Shown one piece after another: positions 8,832 to 15,688 of a DNA stretch of 25,068 nucleotides. Under the pieces are notes generated by a model. The model saw only the letters and a list, made by a program, of their open reading frames with translations, made no database searches and was not told where the DNA came from. The DNA comes from Faecalimonas sp. Its GTDB lineage: Bacteria > Bacillota_A > Clostridia > Lachnospirales > Lachnospiraceae. The translations under genes and the position numbers were made by a program. The stretch spans positions 1 through 25,068 of the forward strand of contig JAPFCT010000079.1 of assembly GCA_026169575.1 (NCBI GenBank), written 5' to 3'. Within the stretch, counting starts at the first letter, position 1, and each line of letters starts with the position of its first letter.

Positions 8832-8861
8832 TTGTCTAAATGTTTGATATAACTTTAATAT
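8832..8861 (+). promoter_or_regulatory. Candidate sigma-A promoter for the fliK-like/flhX unit
   Basis: TTGTCT (8832-8837), an 18-nt spacer and TAATAT (8856-8861) form a fair but not strong sigma-A promoter. Its start point near 8868 leaves a 44-nt leader before the ATG at 8912. No good plus-strand sigma-28 element is visible in the 84-bp divergent gap. Confidence 0.35.
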
Positions 8862-8885
8862 CGTCTGGATTTGGGAAAAGGTTAA
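8858..8885 (-). promoter_or_regulatory. Candidate sigma-D promoter for cheA-cheW-cheR
   Basis: On the minus strand TTAAC (8881-8885), a 16-nt spacer and ACGATAT (8858-8864) compare with the Bacillus SigD consensus CTAAA - 14 to 16 nt - CCGATAT, matching 3 of 5 and 6 of 7 positions. Transcription would begin near 8851, about 36 nt before the cheA ATG. It overlaps the leader of the divergent plus-strand unit. Confidence 0.5.
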
Positions 8886-8911
8886 GAAGAAAATACAGAG
8901 TAGGTGAAAAA

Positions 8912-10327
8912 ATGTCAAATATTTTAAAAGTTACTACTCCGGTTTCGGGTTATGACAATATTGCCGGGAAGCAGAATTTGTCGCCTTCGGAGAACATGAA
9001 TATAAAAAATCCGGTAGACCCGGGAAAAATTGTAAGGGCAGACCAGAAGCCGCAGACCGGGCAGGAGCAGGGGGTACGGCAGGGGCTTGCATATGAGTCA
9101 AATTTTGGGAATTTTGTCCAGACTTTAAGAAATGTGCCTAAGCTGAGAGAAGTGATGAGCAGACTTCTGTTTAACGGGATGGCAAATTTGATTGAATCCG
9201 GAATCAGCAAAGGGACAGCAGAAGAGATTCACGCACTGTTTCAGGCACTTGAGATGTCGCCTGACAAGCTTCAGGAATTCTTAAAAAGCCAGTCAGAAGG
9301 TGCGAACCGCCTTCAGGGACCTTTGTTTACCGTGCTGAGGGGGATTATGGATGAAGCGCCTACGGTAGAACTGAAAACCGGGATTTTAGATTTCCTGAAA
9401 AAATATAATGATCTGTCATCGGGAAAGCATATTTTTAATACGATCAAAGGGTATTTAAAAGAGATGGAAGGATATATGTTCCGGAAGGACAGAGAAGTGC
9501 TGCATCAGCTTTCCGGCAAACTTCTGGAACACAGCATAGAAAATAACGGACGGAATACACAGATCCTGAAGCAGGAGATCATTCCATTTCTCGGCACATA
9601 TATTTCAGAAACAAAAAATATGGGAAAAATCAGAGATCTTATCAATCTGCTGACATTTAACACGGCGAGATATGAAAACGGCAATCTGGAAAATATCACA
9701 CAGTCTTTCCGGAAATTACTGAATTATCCGTCCTTTCAGAGACAGTTTGGGAGCATGAAACCGGAAGAGTTTGCTGATATGCTGAGGACGGTAGATTTTG
9801 ATAAAGCGGCAGGAAAGGCAGAGTGGTCGGAGCATTTATTAAATATTCTCGAATCTGGTGTGAAAGGAGAAGCAGGACTTGAGAACAAAGATGCATTCTT
9901 AAATATTGTCAACAGCATCCTGATCAATGAGAGCGTCTATATGCCGGTACTGCATCTGATGCTTCCGGTGATTCTTGACGGAGTTCCGATGTTCTCCGAA
10001 CTGTGGATCGATCCGAATGAAAAGTCGGGAAATGAGAATTCGGAAGAGAAGGGAATTAAGCTGCTGATAAAATTCGACATGAAAGATGTTGGATTTTTTG
10101 ATATTATGATGTATTATGAGAAAGGGAAAATGGATATGCTGATTCATTATCCTGATACACTGGCAGAAAACGAAACAGAAATCAGAAACGGGCTCAGAGA
10201 GATCATGAAGAAGAATCATCTGGAAGTAGAGTACCTGGCGGTAGAGCAGGGGAAAGAGCCTATCTCAGTTTCGGCAGCTTTTCCTAAGATATTTGAAAGG
10301 AGAAATTCTCTTAATGTCACAATATGA
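8912..10327 (+). CDS. FliK-like flagellar hook-length control protein (inferred)
   Basis: 471 residues from the ATG at 8912, chosen because AGGTGAAAA precedes it and the 24 upstream in-frame codons (from 8840) overlap the promoter region. There is no signal peptide or membrane segment. The N-terminus (about 1-60) is polar and probably disordered, the middle (60-340) mostly helical. The last 120 residues (GIKLLIKFDMKDVGFFDIMM, then GLREIMKKNHLEVEYLAVE) have the strand pattern and L-R-x-x-x-x...-G/H-L-x-V ending seen in FliK C-terminal domains. It overlaps by 14 bp a FlhB C-terminal domain protein, FliK's known partner, an arrangement like B. subtilis ylqG-ylqH. Overall identity is low; a general hypothetical flagellar protein is the fallback. 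Confidence 0.6.
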   Translation: MSNILKVTTPVSGYDNIAGKQNLSPSENMNIKNPVDPGKIVRADQKPQTGQEQGVRQGLAYESNFGNFVQTLRNVPKLREVMSRLLFNGMANLIESGISKGTAEEIHALFQALEMSPDKLQEFLKSQSEGANRLQGPLFTVLRGIMDEAPTVELKTGILDFLKKYNDLSSGKHIFNTIKGYLKEMEGYMFRKDREVLHQLSGKLLEHSIENNGRNTQILKQEIIPFLGTYISETKNMGKIRDLINLLTFNTARYENGNLENITQSFRKLLNYPSFQRQFGSMKPEEFADMLRTVDFDKAAGKAEWSEHLLNILESGVKGEAGLENKDAFLNIVNSILINESVYMPVLHLMLPVILDGVPMFSELWIDPNEKSGNENSEEKGIKLLIKFDMKDVGFFDIMMYYEKGKMDMLIHYPDTLAENETEIRNGLREIMKKNHLEVEYLAVEQGKEPISVSAAFPKIFERRNSLNVTI

Positions 10328-10658
10328 TGAAACAATGAATAAAAAAGCGGTTGCACTCAGATATGAGGAGAATAAAGATGCAGCTCCGGTGATTGTTGCC
10401 TCCGGGATGGGGTATGTAGCAGAAAAGATTGTTGAGATTGCAAATGATAATGGCGTTCCGGTATATGAAGATAATTCTCTTGCGACAGTTCTCACGCAGA
10501 TGGAACTTGGGAGAGAGATTCCACCGGAACTGTATCAGGCGGTGGTAGACATCTATGCATATTTTTTAAGATTTGCAAAAAAGGATTCAGAAGAGGATAG
10601 AAGGAAAGAAGATACAAATAATGAAGAAGACATCTCAGACCATGAATCCGGTTCATAG
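10314..10658 (+). CDS. Stand-alone FlhB C-terminal domain protein (FlhX/YlqH family)
   Basis: 114 residues from the ATG at 10314 (AGGAG 11 nt upstream; a TTG at 10293 is less likely). It matches only the cytoplasmic C-terminal domain of FlhB: AVALRYEENKDAAPVIVASG, then VAEKIVEIANDNGVPVYED, LATVLTQMELGREIPPELYQAV and VYAYFLRF-like ending, each aligned with the FlhB_C core. The four-helix membrane part of FlhB is absent and the autocleavage tetrapeptide NPTH is replaced by N-K-K, so the protein resembles the fragment FlhB releases when it cleaves itself. The last 25 residues are an acidic tail, partly encoded inside the terminator. The start lies inside the preceding gene, implying translational coupling with the FliK-like protein. 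Confidence 0.85.
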   Translation: MSQYDETMNKKAVALRYEENKDAAPVIVASGMGYVAEKIVEIANDNGVPVYEDNSLATVLTQMELGREIPPELYQAVVDIYAYFLRFAKKDSEEDRRKEDTNNEEDISDHESGS

Positions 10659-10680
10659 GGGGGAGATGTCTTCTCTTAGT
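10625..10680 (+). terminator. Terminator overlapping the end of the flhX-like gene
   Basis: A perfect 12-bp stem, AGAAGACATCTC (10625-10636) with GAGATGTCTTCT (10663-10674), encloses a smaller ATGAA/TTCAT hairpin and the stop codon. The tail CTTAGTTTA is only moderately T-rich, so read-through into the chemoreceptor gene is possible. Confidence 0.6.
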
Positions 10681-10739
10681 TTATAGATGACAGATAAAAA
10701 ATATAAGATACAAAAAGAGATCGGAGGAAATTGAAAGAG

Positions 10740-13013
10740 ATGAGAAAATTAAAAATGAGAGGAAAGCTGTTATTAAGTTTCGGAATCGTATTAATAATGA
10801 CAGTGCTGATCGCGGGAGTTTCTGTCGGGGGACTGAAAAGAGCGCATAGTAATATGAAAGAATTCATGGAGGGAGCAGTTGTTGCGGACGATGCGGTAAA
10901 AGATAACAGAATTAAGACCAATATAGCGGCGAGAGCACTCAGAGATATGGTTATTTCTTATGAGAACAGTGATGCGAACAAGAAGAATATAGAGAAAAAT
11001 ATAGCAGAAATCAAAGAAAACTTTGAAGTGATCGAAAAAGTAGGAGTGCTTGATCCGGAGACAGTTGCAGAGTATAAGCAGGCGATGGAAGAATGGTTTG
11101 CAATTTCCAAAGAAGTCATGGATGCTCTTGAAGACGGGGATAAGAAAGAGGCGGAACATCTTATCATAACAAAGTGTACACCGGCTTTGACACGGGTAAT
11201 TGAACTGGTAAAGCCACTGAATGAGGAGACGGATAAAATTCGCACCGAAACAATGGAAAGCGAAGTCCAGACAATCAGTGCAGCTGTCACAGTCCTGATC
11301 ATCTTGATCATAATTGCGATTGCAGTGGCAATTATCATCTGCATTAAGGTCACAGCAATGATCGTGAAACCGGTTCAGGAAGTAGAACACGCAATGGAAG
11401 GTATTTCCAATGGCGAAATGACTCAGGAGATCATATACGAGTCGGAAGACGAGATTGGAAATTTAGTGAAAAGCGTGCGTGCGACCTGCAATGGACTGGA
11501 AAGCATTGTAAGGAATCTGAGAAGTGCCATGGATGAGATGGCAAAAGGAAATTTTGATTTTACTGTGGATGAAAGTATTTTTAAAGGCGATTTTATGCCA
11601 ATTCTTGATTCCATCCGTAAAATGAATTATTACCTGAGCGATACGCTTCAGGCTATCAATGTCGCTTCAGACCAGGTGGCAAGCGGAGCAGAGCAGGTAT
11701 CAGCAGGTGCACAGGCCTTATCGCAGGGAGCTTCCGAACAGTCTGATTCTGTAGAACAACTGGCAGGAACAATCAGTGAGATTTCAGGGCAGGTGAAAAA
11801 TACTGCCGCAAATGCAGAAGAGGCAAACAGTAAAGTGATGCAGGCGCAGAGTGAGTTAGCAGTATCTGATCGCCAGATGAAAGAAATGATTCATGCAATG
11901 GAAGAAATCAGCCAGAAGTCAGGCGATATCGGAAAAATTATAAAGACAATCGAAGATATTGCATTCCAGACAAATATTCTGGCGCTGAATGCAGCTGTAG
12001 AGGCAGCACGTGCCGGAGAGGCAGGAAAAGGATTTGCAGTTGTCGCAGATGAAGTGCGTAATCTGGCATCGAAAAGTGCGGAAGCTGCCAAAAATACAAC
12101 AATGCTGATCGAAGGAACAATTCAGGCTGTTGAAAATGGAACAATGATCGCAGATGAGACTGCAAGGGCTATTTCTGTCACTGTGGACAGTACAAAGAGC
12201 GCTGTAGAATATGTAGATAAAATTTCAGTAGCGGCGGCAGAACAGTCTGATAAGATTTCCCAGATCACAGTCGGGGTGGATGAGATTTCAGGGGTTGTTC
12301 AGACAAATTCAGCGACAGCAGAGGAAAGCGCCGCGGCAAGTCAGGAGCTTTCGGACCAGGCGAGAGTATTAAAAGAACTTGTGGCAAGATTTAAGCTGAA
12401 GACACAGATGCCAGAGGAGAACAAAACTGAATATAAGCAAGCGGTTTACAGAGAAAGCTTCCGGCCGAATGTAAATACAACGTACAATAATGTACATGAA
12501 AAGTATGATACAGATACAAAGTATGATATGGTTCAGCCTTCATACACAAGAAAAGTACATACTTCTGCTCCGGTAAGTGAACTGAAACGGTTAAGTGTAA
12601 AAGAGTATACATGGGATGACAGCCTTGCGACGGGAAATGAAAAGATTGACAGTCAGCATAAAATATTGTTCCAGAGAATCAATGCACTTCTGATGGCATG
12701 TGCAAATGGAAAAGGCAGAGCAGAGATTGCGGATACATTACAATTTTTGAAAGAGTATACAAAGGAACACTTTGATGATGAAGAAGTATTACAGAGAAAA
12801 TACAATTATCCGGATAAAGTGAATCACAGACAGTACCATGAAGGTTTTAAAAAGGTAATTGAACGTCTTGGAAAAGAACTGGAAGAGCAGGGACCGACGG
12901 TAGTTCTGATCGGAAAGATTAATCAGAATATTGGTGGATGGCTTGTAAATCATATCCAGAAAGAGGATGTGAAAGTTGCAAAGCACATTGCAGAAAAAAT
13001 GAAAAATCAGTAA
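10740..13013 (+). CDS. Methyl-accepting chemotaxis protein with C-terminal bacteriohemerythrin domain
   Basis: 757 residues from ATG 10740 (GGAGG 12 nt upstream; a TTG at 10731 is only 3 nt from it). Order: TM1 (about 9-30), a helical periplasmic 4HB-type sensor (about 31-178), TM2 (about 179-205), HAMP, a methylation and signalling domain with the hairpin tip [20 protein letters not shown], a Tyr/Asn/Thr-rich linker (about 570-620), then a bacteriohemerythrin domain. All seven di-iron ligands are visible: H640 (DSQHK), H677 and E681 (HFDDE), H696 and H700 (HRQYH), H738 and D743 (HIQKED). Hemerythrins bind O2 at a di-iron centre, so oxygen or redox taxis is the likely role, as for DcrH of Desulfovibrio. 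It follows the flhX-like gene by 81 bp; no strong promoter was seen. Confidence 0.95.
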   Translation: MRKLKMRGKLLLSFGIVLIMTVLIAGVSVGGLKRAHSNMKEFMEGAVVADDAVKDNRIKTNIAARALRDMVISYENSDANKKNIEKNIAEIKENFEVIEKVGVLDPETVAEYKQAMEEWFAISKEVMDALEDGDKKEAEHLIITKCTPALTRVIELVKPLNEETDKIRTETMESEVQTISAAVTVLIILIIIAIAVAIIICIKVTAMIVKPVQEVEHAMEGISNGEMTQEIIYESEDEIGNLVKSVRATCNGLESIVRNLRSAMDEMAKGNFDFTVDESIFKGDFMPILDSIRKMNYYLSDTLQAINVASDQVASGAEQVSAGAQALSQGASEQSDSVEQLAGTISEISGQVKNTAANAEEANSKVMQAQSELAVSDRQMKEMIHAMEEISQKSGDIGKIIKTIEDIAFQTNILALNAAVEAARAGEAGKGFAVVADEVRNLASKSAEAAKNTTMLIEGTIQAVENGTMIADETARAISVTVDSTKSAVEYVDKISVAAAEQSDKISQITVGVDEISGVVQTNSATAEESAAASQELSDQARVLKELVARFKLKTQMPEENKTEYKQAVYRESFRPNVNTTYNNVHEKYDTDTKYDMVQPSYTRKVHTSAPVSELKRLSVKEYTWDDSLATGNEKIDSQHKILFQRINALLMACANGKGRAEIADTLQFLKEYTKEHFDDEEVLQRKYNYPDKVNHRQYHEGFKKVIERLGKELEEQGPTVVLIGKINQNIGGWLVNHIQKEDVKVAKHIAEKMKNQ

Positions 13014-13065
13014 AAAAGGAATCCGGGCAGTAAGAAACTACCGATTACGCTTATAAGTCGGAAAG

Positions 13066-13107
13066 GCTGACGGACAAGAGAAAAATTCTTGTCTGTCAGC
13101 TTTTCTT
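13066..13107 (+). terminator. Terminator between the chemoreceptor and gntR, probably bidirectional
   Basis: A 14-bp stem with one G-U pair, GCTGACGGACAAGA (13066-13079) with TCTTGTCTGTCAGC (13087-13100), loop of 7 nt, followed by TTTTCTTT. It serves the chemoreceptor on the plus strand. The convergent gntR gene ends inside its right arm (stop codon at 13096-13098), and the minus-strand tail CCTTTCC is weaker. Confidence 0.85.
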
Positions 13108-13737
13108 TACGGGCGAAGAAGTCCCAAAGTCATTTAAATCTTTCTTTAAATAATGAACTGCTTCTTCTATATTTTTCTTTCGGACCGCTTCCAGAATCAG
13201 ATTGTGATACCTCATATCAGCCGGGAGGTTGTAGTGGTTCCAGTTGTTCCAATGCAGTTGTGCGTAGGCACGCCAAAGCATGTTCATGCAGCTTCTGAGC
13301 TGATTGCAGGCATAATCGTTTCCGCCGAGGGAGAGGAGGGCGATGTGGAAATCCATATTGTAGATCCAGTGTTCCATGACATCTTCCGTATTTTTACTGC
13401 AGAGGGCGGAGAGTTCATCAAGGTGGGCAAGCTGCTTTTCTGTGATCGAGTCGAAGGACAATCGCAGCATTCCGGTTTCAAGCACCATCCGGTATTCCAG
13501 CATTTTTTCCACATCCTCGGAGGTGAGGGCAATGACCTGATAACCGCAGCGGGGGATGTTTTTTAAAACACCTTCATGGCAGAGGGCGGTCAGGGCTTCG
13601 CGGACCGGGGATTTGCTGTAACCATATTTCTGGATCAGAGAAGTTTCGGTGATAATCTCATTTGCCCGGTATTCAGAAGAATAGATACTGTTTAACACCG
13701 AGTCATATACAATTTCTTTTAAATTCTTTTTACTCAT
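13096..13737 (-). CDS. GntR-family transcriptional regulator (FCD/FadR subfamily)
   Basis: 213 residues from the ATG at 13735-13737 (AAAGGA 10 nt upstream; another ATG two codons earlier at 13743 cannot be excluded). The N-terminal winged helix has the GntR pattern: YDSVLNSIYSSEYRANEIITE, then SLIQKYGYSKSPVREAL as recognition helix and the wing GVLKNIPRCGYQV. The C-terminal FCD ligand-binding domain (about 75-205) has EYRMVLETGMLRL, DFHIALLSLGGN and RYHNLILEAV; the D-x-x-H and two further His are the usual metal or carboxylate-binding residues. It is divergent from the cysteine desulfidase gene across 516 bp rich in palindromes, so that gene is its most likely target; the effector is unknown. 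Confidence 0.9.
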   Translation of the reverse strand: MSKKNLKEIVYDSVLNSIYSSEYRANEIITETSLIQKYGYSKSPVREALTALCHEGVLKNIPRCGYQVIALTSEDVEKMLEYRMVLETGMLRLSFDSITEKQLAHLDELSALCSKNTEDVMEHWIYNMDFHIALLSLGGNDYACNQLRSCMNMLWRAYAQLHWNNWNHYNLPADMRYHNLILEAVRKKNIEEAVHYLKKDLNDFGTSSPVKKS

Positions 13738-13785
13738 AATCATCAAATCCTTTATTAATTTTCCTACGATATTTTATAGAGATCT

Positions 13786-13873
13786 TTTCATTTCTGGCAG
13801 TGAAAAGCGTAAGGGGATATCCGGATACCCTGAGCTGTGATACTCTGAACTGCCTTTTCAGAAAGAAATGAAA
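13786..13873. repeat. Long interrupted inverted repeat in gntR-cyuA intergenic region
   Basis: TTTCATTTCT-GGCAG (13786-13800) is complementary to CTGCC (13850-13854) and AGAAATGAAA (13864-13873), giving 10 bp plus 5 bp of helix with a 9-nt bulge on one side and about 49 nt enclosed. The enclosed part contains GGGGATATCC/GGATACCC. It lies in the probable leader or promoter of gntR (minus strand). A TTGACA on the minus strand at 13879-13884 could be a -35 element but lacks a good -10. Confidence 0.45.
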
Positions 13874-13985
13874 TCATATGTCAATCATACAAAAACAAAC
13901 TGGAGAAGTAAATATTTTCAAAAGGAAATTTAGAGATTTTAAGTGATCTGTCATAAAAAACAGTGTGATTGTCTGATTCGGGAAA

Positions 13986-14141
13986 ATGAAGGGGAGTTTC
14001 TCTATTTCAGACAGTAGAAATCCGTTGATTTATTATAGAGAAATAGAGAGCAGCAGATTGACGGCTGATAATATTAGTGATATTATCAGAAGAAAGAAGT
14101 GGTGTAAACATGGGTGTACTGTTTCTGATAAATGCGGATAA
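13986..14141 (+). CDS. Possible small ORF, 51 residues, Cys-rich C-terminus (leader peptide candidate)
   Basis: An ATG frame of 51 codons lies upstream of the cysteine desulfidase gene. Its C-terminus reads WCKHGCTVSDKCG, three cysteines within thirteen residues, and its end overlaps inverted repeats at 14065-14089 and 14113-14152. The ribosome site is weak (CGGGAAA). Nothing like it is known to me, and the frame may be chance; the Cys cluster before a cysteine-degrading enzyme is the only reason to list it. It could be a cysteine-sensing leader peptide, an independent small protein, or noise. Confidence 0.2.
   Translation: MKGSFSISDSRNPLIYYREIESSRLTADNISDIIRRKKWCKHGCTVSDKCG
13999..14049. 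repeat. Perfect 10-bp inverted repeat upstream of cyuA (IR1)
   Basis: TCTCTATTTC (13999-14008) and GAAATAGAGA (14040-14049) are exact complements separated by 31 nt. There is no T tract, so it is not a terminator. It could be paired operator half-sites or an mRNA leader stem. Confidence 0.6.
14065..14089. repeat. Perfect 25-bp palindrome upstream of cyuA (IR2)
   Basis: CTGATAATAT (14065-14074), loop TAGTG, ATATTATCAG (14080-14089). The tight symmetric layout fits an operator for a dimeric regulator such as the divergent GntR protein, or a stable AT-rich hairpin in the mRNA. No T tract follows on either strand. Confidence 0.65.
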
Positions 14142-14152
14142 TACAGTACACC
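14113..14152. repeat. Perfect 10-bp inverted repeat upstream of cyuA (IR3)
   Basis: GGTGTACTGT (14113-14122) and ACAGTACACC (14143-14152) are exact complements around 20 nt. Related GGTAC-containing words recur at 14153-14157 and 14194-14198. The left arm contains a Cys codon of the small ORF and the right arm begins just after its stop codon. Confidence 0.6.
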
Positions 14153-14253
14153 GGTACAATCCACGCTGATATTTGAACGGCTGGAAGAAGTACGGTACAG
14201 AGCAAAAATACAGTGTGGATCATGAACGAAAACAGAAGAAAAGAGGATGAAAA

Positions 14254-15531
14254 ATGGATCAGGAATTGTATCAGAAGTATGTGGAGATTTTAAAAAGTGA
14301 ACTTGTCCCGGCATTGGGCTGTACGGAGCCGATCGCGCTGGCGTATGCAGCGGCATCGGCGAGAAAGGAGCTTGGACAATTTCCGGAAAAAGTGGAAGTT
14401 TTGTGCAGCGGAAATATCATTAAAAATGTAAAAGGAGTAAAAGTTCCAAATTCCGGGGGAATGAAAGGTGTGGAAGCGGCTGTTGTGCTGGGAATTGTAG
14501 GGGGAAAGGCAGAACAGAAGCTGGAGGTACTGGAGTGTGTTTCCGAGGAAGACCGCGAGAGGACAAGGCAGCTTTTAAAAGAAGGATACTGTGTGTGTAA
14601 ATTGAAAGAGGGGACAGCAAATCTTTACATAGAAGTGCGTGTGTGGGCATCGAATGAAGAGGCGGCAGTCAGAATTGAGCATGCACACACGAATATTACG
14701 CGGGTGGAGCATAATCAGCAGGTTGTATATGAAAATCAGGAAAAATTTGCTGCACATGAGCTGGACAAATCCTGCCTGAATATTAAGGATATTACGACAT
14801 TTGCAAATGAGGTAAAACTTTCTGATGTGAAAGAGGTTCTGGAAAGACAGATCTCATACAACTATGCGATTTCAGAAGAAGGGCTTCAGAATGAGTGGGG
14901 AGCACAGATTGGAAAGATCATCCGCGAGGAAGAGGGAGATCAGTTGAAATGGAGGATGATCTCCAGAGCAGCAGCAGGATCCGATGCGAGAATGAGTGGA
15001 TGCTCCCTTCCGGTGATTATCAATGCAGGTTCGGGAAATCAGGGAATGACCTGCTCCCTTCCGGTCATTGAATATGCGAAAGAAAAGGGAAAAACGGAAG
15101 AAGAACTTTTGCGGGCGCTCTGTGTCTCAAATCTTATCGCCCAGGATCAGAAACGGTATATCGGAGCGCTTTCTGCATATTGTGGCGTGGTGTGTGCAGC
15201 TGCGGGCGCAGGAGCTGCGATTACCTATCTGTGCGGAGGAGATGAAGAGCAGATTGAAAATACCGTGATCAATACGATAGCAAATATCGGTGGAATGGTC
15301 TGTGACGGCGCAAAGCCAAGCTGTGCCGCAAAGATTTCTTCCGCACTGCAGTCTGCAATTCTGGGGCATGAGATGGCAATGAGAGGAATCCGTTTCGAGG
15401 CCGGGGACGGAATCGTCATGGAAAATGCAGAGGATACCGTAAAGGCAGTCGGATATGTAGGAAAAAACGGAATGAAACAGACAGACGTAGAAATCTTAAA
15501 TCTGATGATCGGAAAGACGAAGCTTTCTTAG
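14254..15531 (+). CDS. cyuA: L-cysteine desulfidase, UPF0597 / CyuA (YhaM) family
   Basis: 425 residues, ATG behind AGAGG at 7 nt. The enzyme converts L-cysteine to pyruvate, ammonia and hydrogen sulfide using an oxygen-labile [4Fe-4S] cluster, and is related to the bacterial L-serine dehydratase alpha chain. The family signatures are present: PALGCTEPIALAYAAA (15-30 region), PNSGGMKG, SDARMSG, NAGSGNQGMT and MVCDGAKPSCAAK. Four cysteines, C23, C310, C350 and C357, have spacing that fits the cluster ligands reported for Methanocaldococcus MJ1025 (gaps of 40 and 7 between the last three). It has its own terminator and is divergent from a GntR regulator. Substrate could extend to serine-like amino acids; the family call is secure. 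Confidence 0.92.
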   Translation: MDQELYQKYVEILKSELVPALGCTEPIALAYAAASARKELGQFPEKVEVLCSGNIIKNVKGVKVPNSGGMKGVEAAVVLGIVGGKAEQKLEVLECVSEEDRERTRQLLKEGYCVCKLKEGTANLYIEVRVWASNEEAAVRIEHAHTNITRVEHNQQVVYENQEKFAAHELDKSCLNIKDITTFANEVKLSDVKEVLERQISYNYAISEEGLQNEWGAQIGKIIREEEGDQLKWRMISRAAAGSDARMSGCSLPVIINAGSGNQGMTCSLPVIEYAKEKGKTEEELLRALCVSNLIAQDQKRYIGALSAYCGVVCAAAGAGAAITYLCGGDEEQIENTVINTIANIGGMVCDGAKPSCAAKISSALQSAILGHEMAMRGIRFEAGDGIVMENAEDTVKAVGYVGKNGMKQTDVEILNLMIGKTKLS

Positions 15532-15540
15532 AGTACAAAT

Positions 15541-15567
15541 AAAAAGCAGCTTGTTTCTGCTTTTTTT
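15541..15567 (+). terminator. Intrinsic terminator of cyuA
   Basis: AAAAAGCAG (15541-15549), loop CTTGTTT, CTGCTTTTT (15557-15565) and two further T. The loop also supplies the -35 hexamer of the next promoter. Confidence 0.9.
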
Positions 15568-15579
15568 GGGACGTATAAT
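15551..15579 (+). promoter_or_regulatory. Sigma-A promoter of the MATE gene
   Basis: TTGTTT (15551-15556), exactly 17 nt, TATAAT (15574-15579). Transcription would start near 15586, about 103 nt before the MATE start codon. The -35 lies in the cyuA terminator loop. Confidence 0.75.
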
Positions 15580-15585
15580 AAAAGA

Positions 15586-15660
15586 GACAGAATTTAATCT
15601 GGCAAAGCAGAAAGACCAGCTGGGGAACAGCCTGATCGGATACTTTGCCAGATTTTATGT
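15586..15660 (+). promoter_or_regulatory. Structured 5' leader of MATE gene, candidate riboswitch or attenuator
   Basis: A perfect 12-bp stem, AATCTGGCAAAG (15596-15607) with CTTTGCCAGATT (15643-15654), is followed by TTATGTT, a weak terminator-like tail. The enclosed 35 nt can form GCTG/CAGC (15618-15630 region). A competing pairing exists: CTGG (15599-15602) can pair with CCAG at 15616-15619 instead of CCAG at 15648-15651. Such mutually exclusive helices are typical of leaders that switch transcription. Ligand unknown; MATE genes in Clostridia are known targets of the guanidine-IV (mepA motif) riboswitch, but I could not verify its consensus here. Confidence 0.45.
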
Positions 15661-15688
15661 TCCATTTGTACGAAGGAGGAGATGAGAG

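Noticed and set aside
10681..10730. Sigma-28 promoter for the hemerythrin chemoreceptor
   Set aside because: A TAAA word is present (10696 region) but there is no GCCGATA-like element at the right distance.
10791..11390. Minus-strand open frame of 199 codons inside the chemoreceptor gene
   Set aside because: Antisense to the sensor and membrane segments; Cys/His/Asn-rich with no recognisable domain.
13747..13880. Known riboswitch (c-di-GMP, THF, SAM) in the gntR leader
   Set aside because: The stem is real, but no conserved core of a known class could be recognised.
14172..14205. Sigma-A promoter TTGAAC-17-TACAGA directly before cyuA
   Set aside because: Only about 4 of 6 and 3 of 6 consensus matches; too weak to claim, though it would place the inverted repeats upstream of transcription.
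14033..14356. Minus-strand open frame of 107 codons overlapping the start of cyuA
   Set aside because: It runs antisense through the inverted repeats and the cyuA N-terminus, has low-complexity composition and no good ribosome site.
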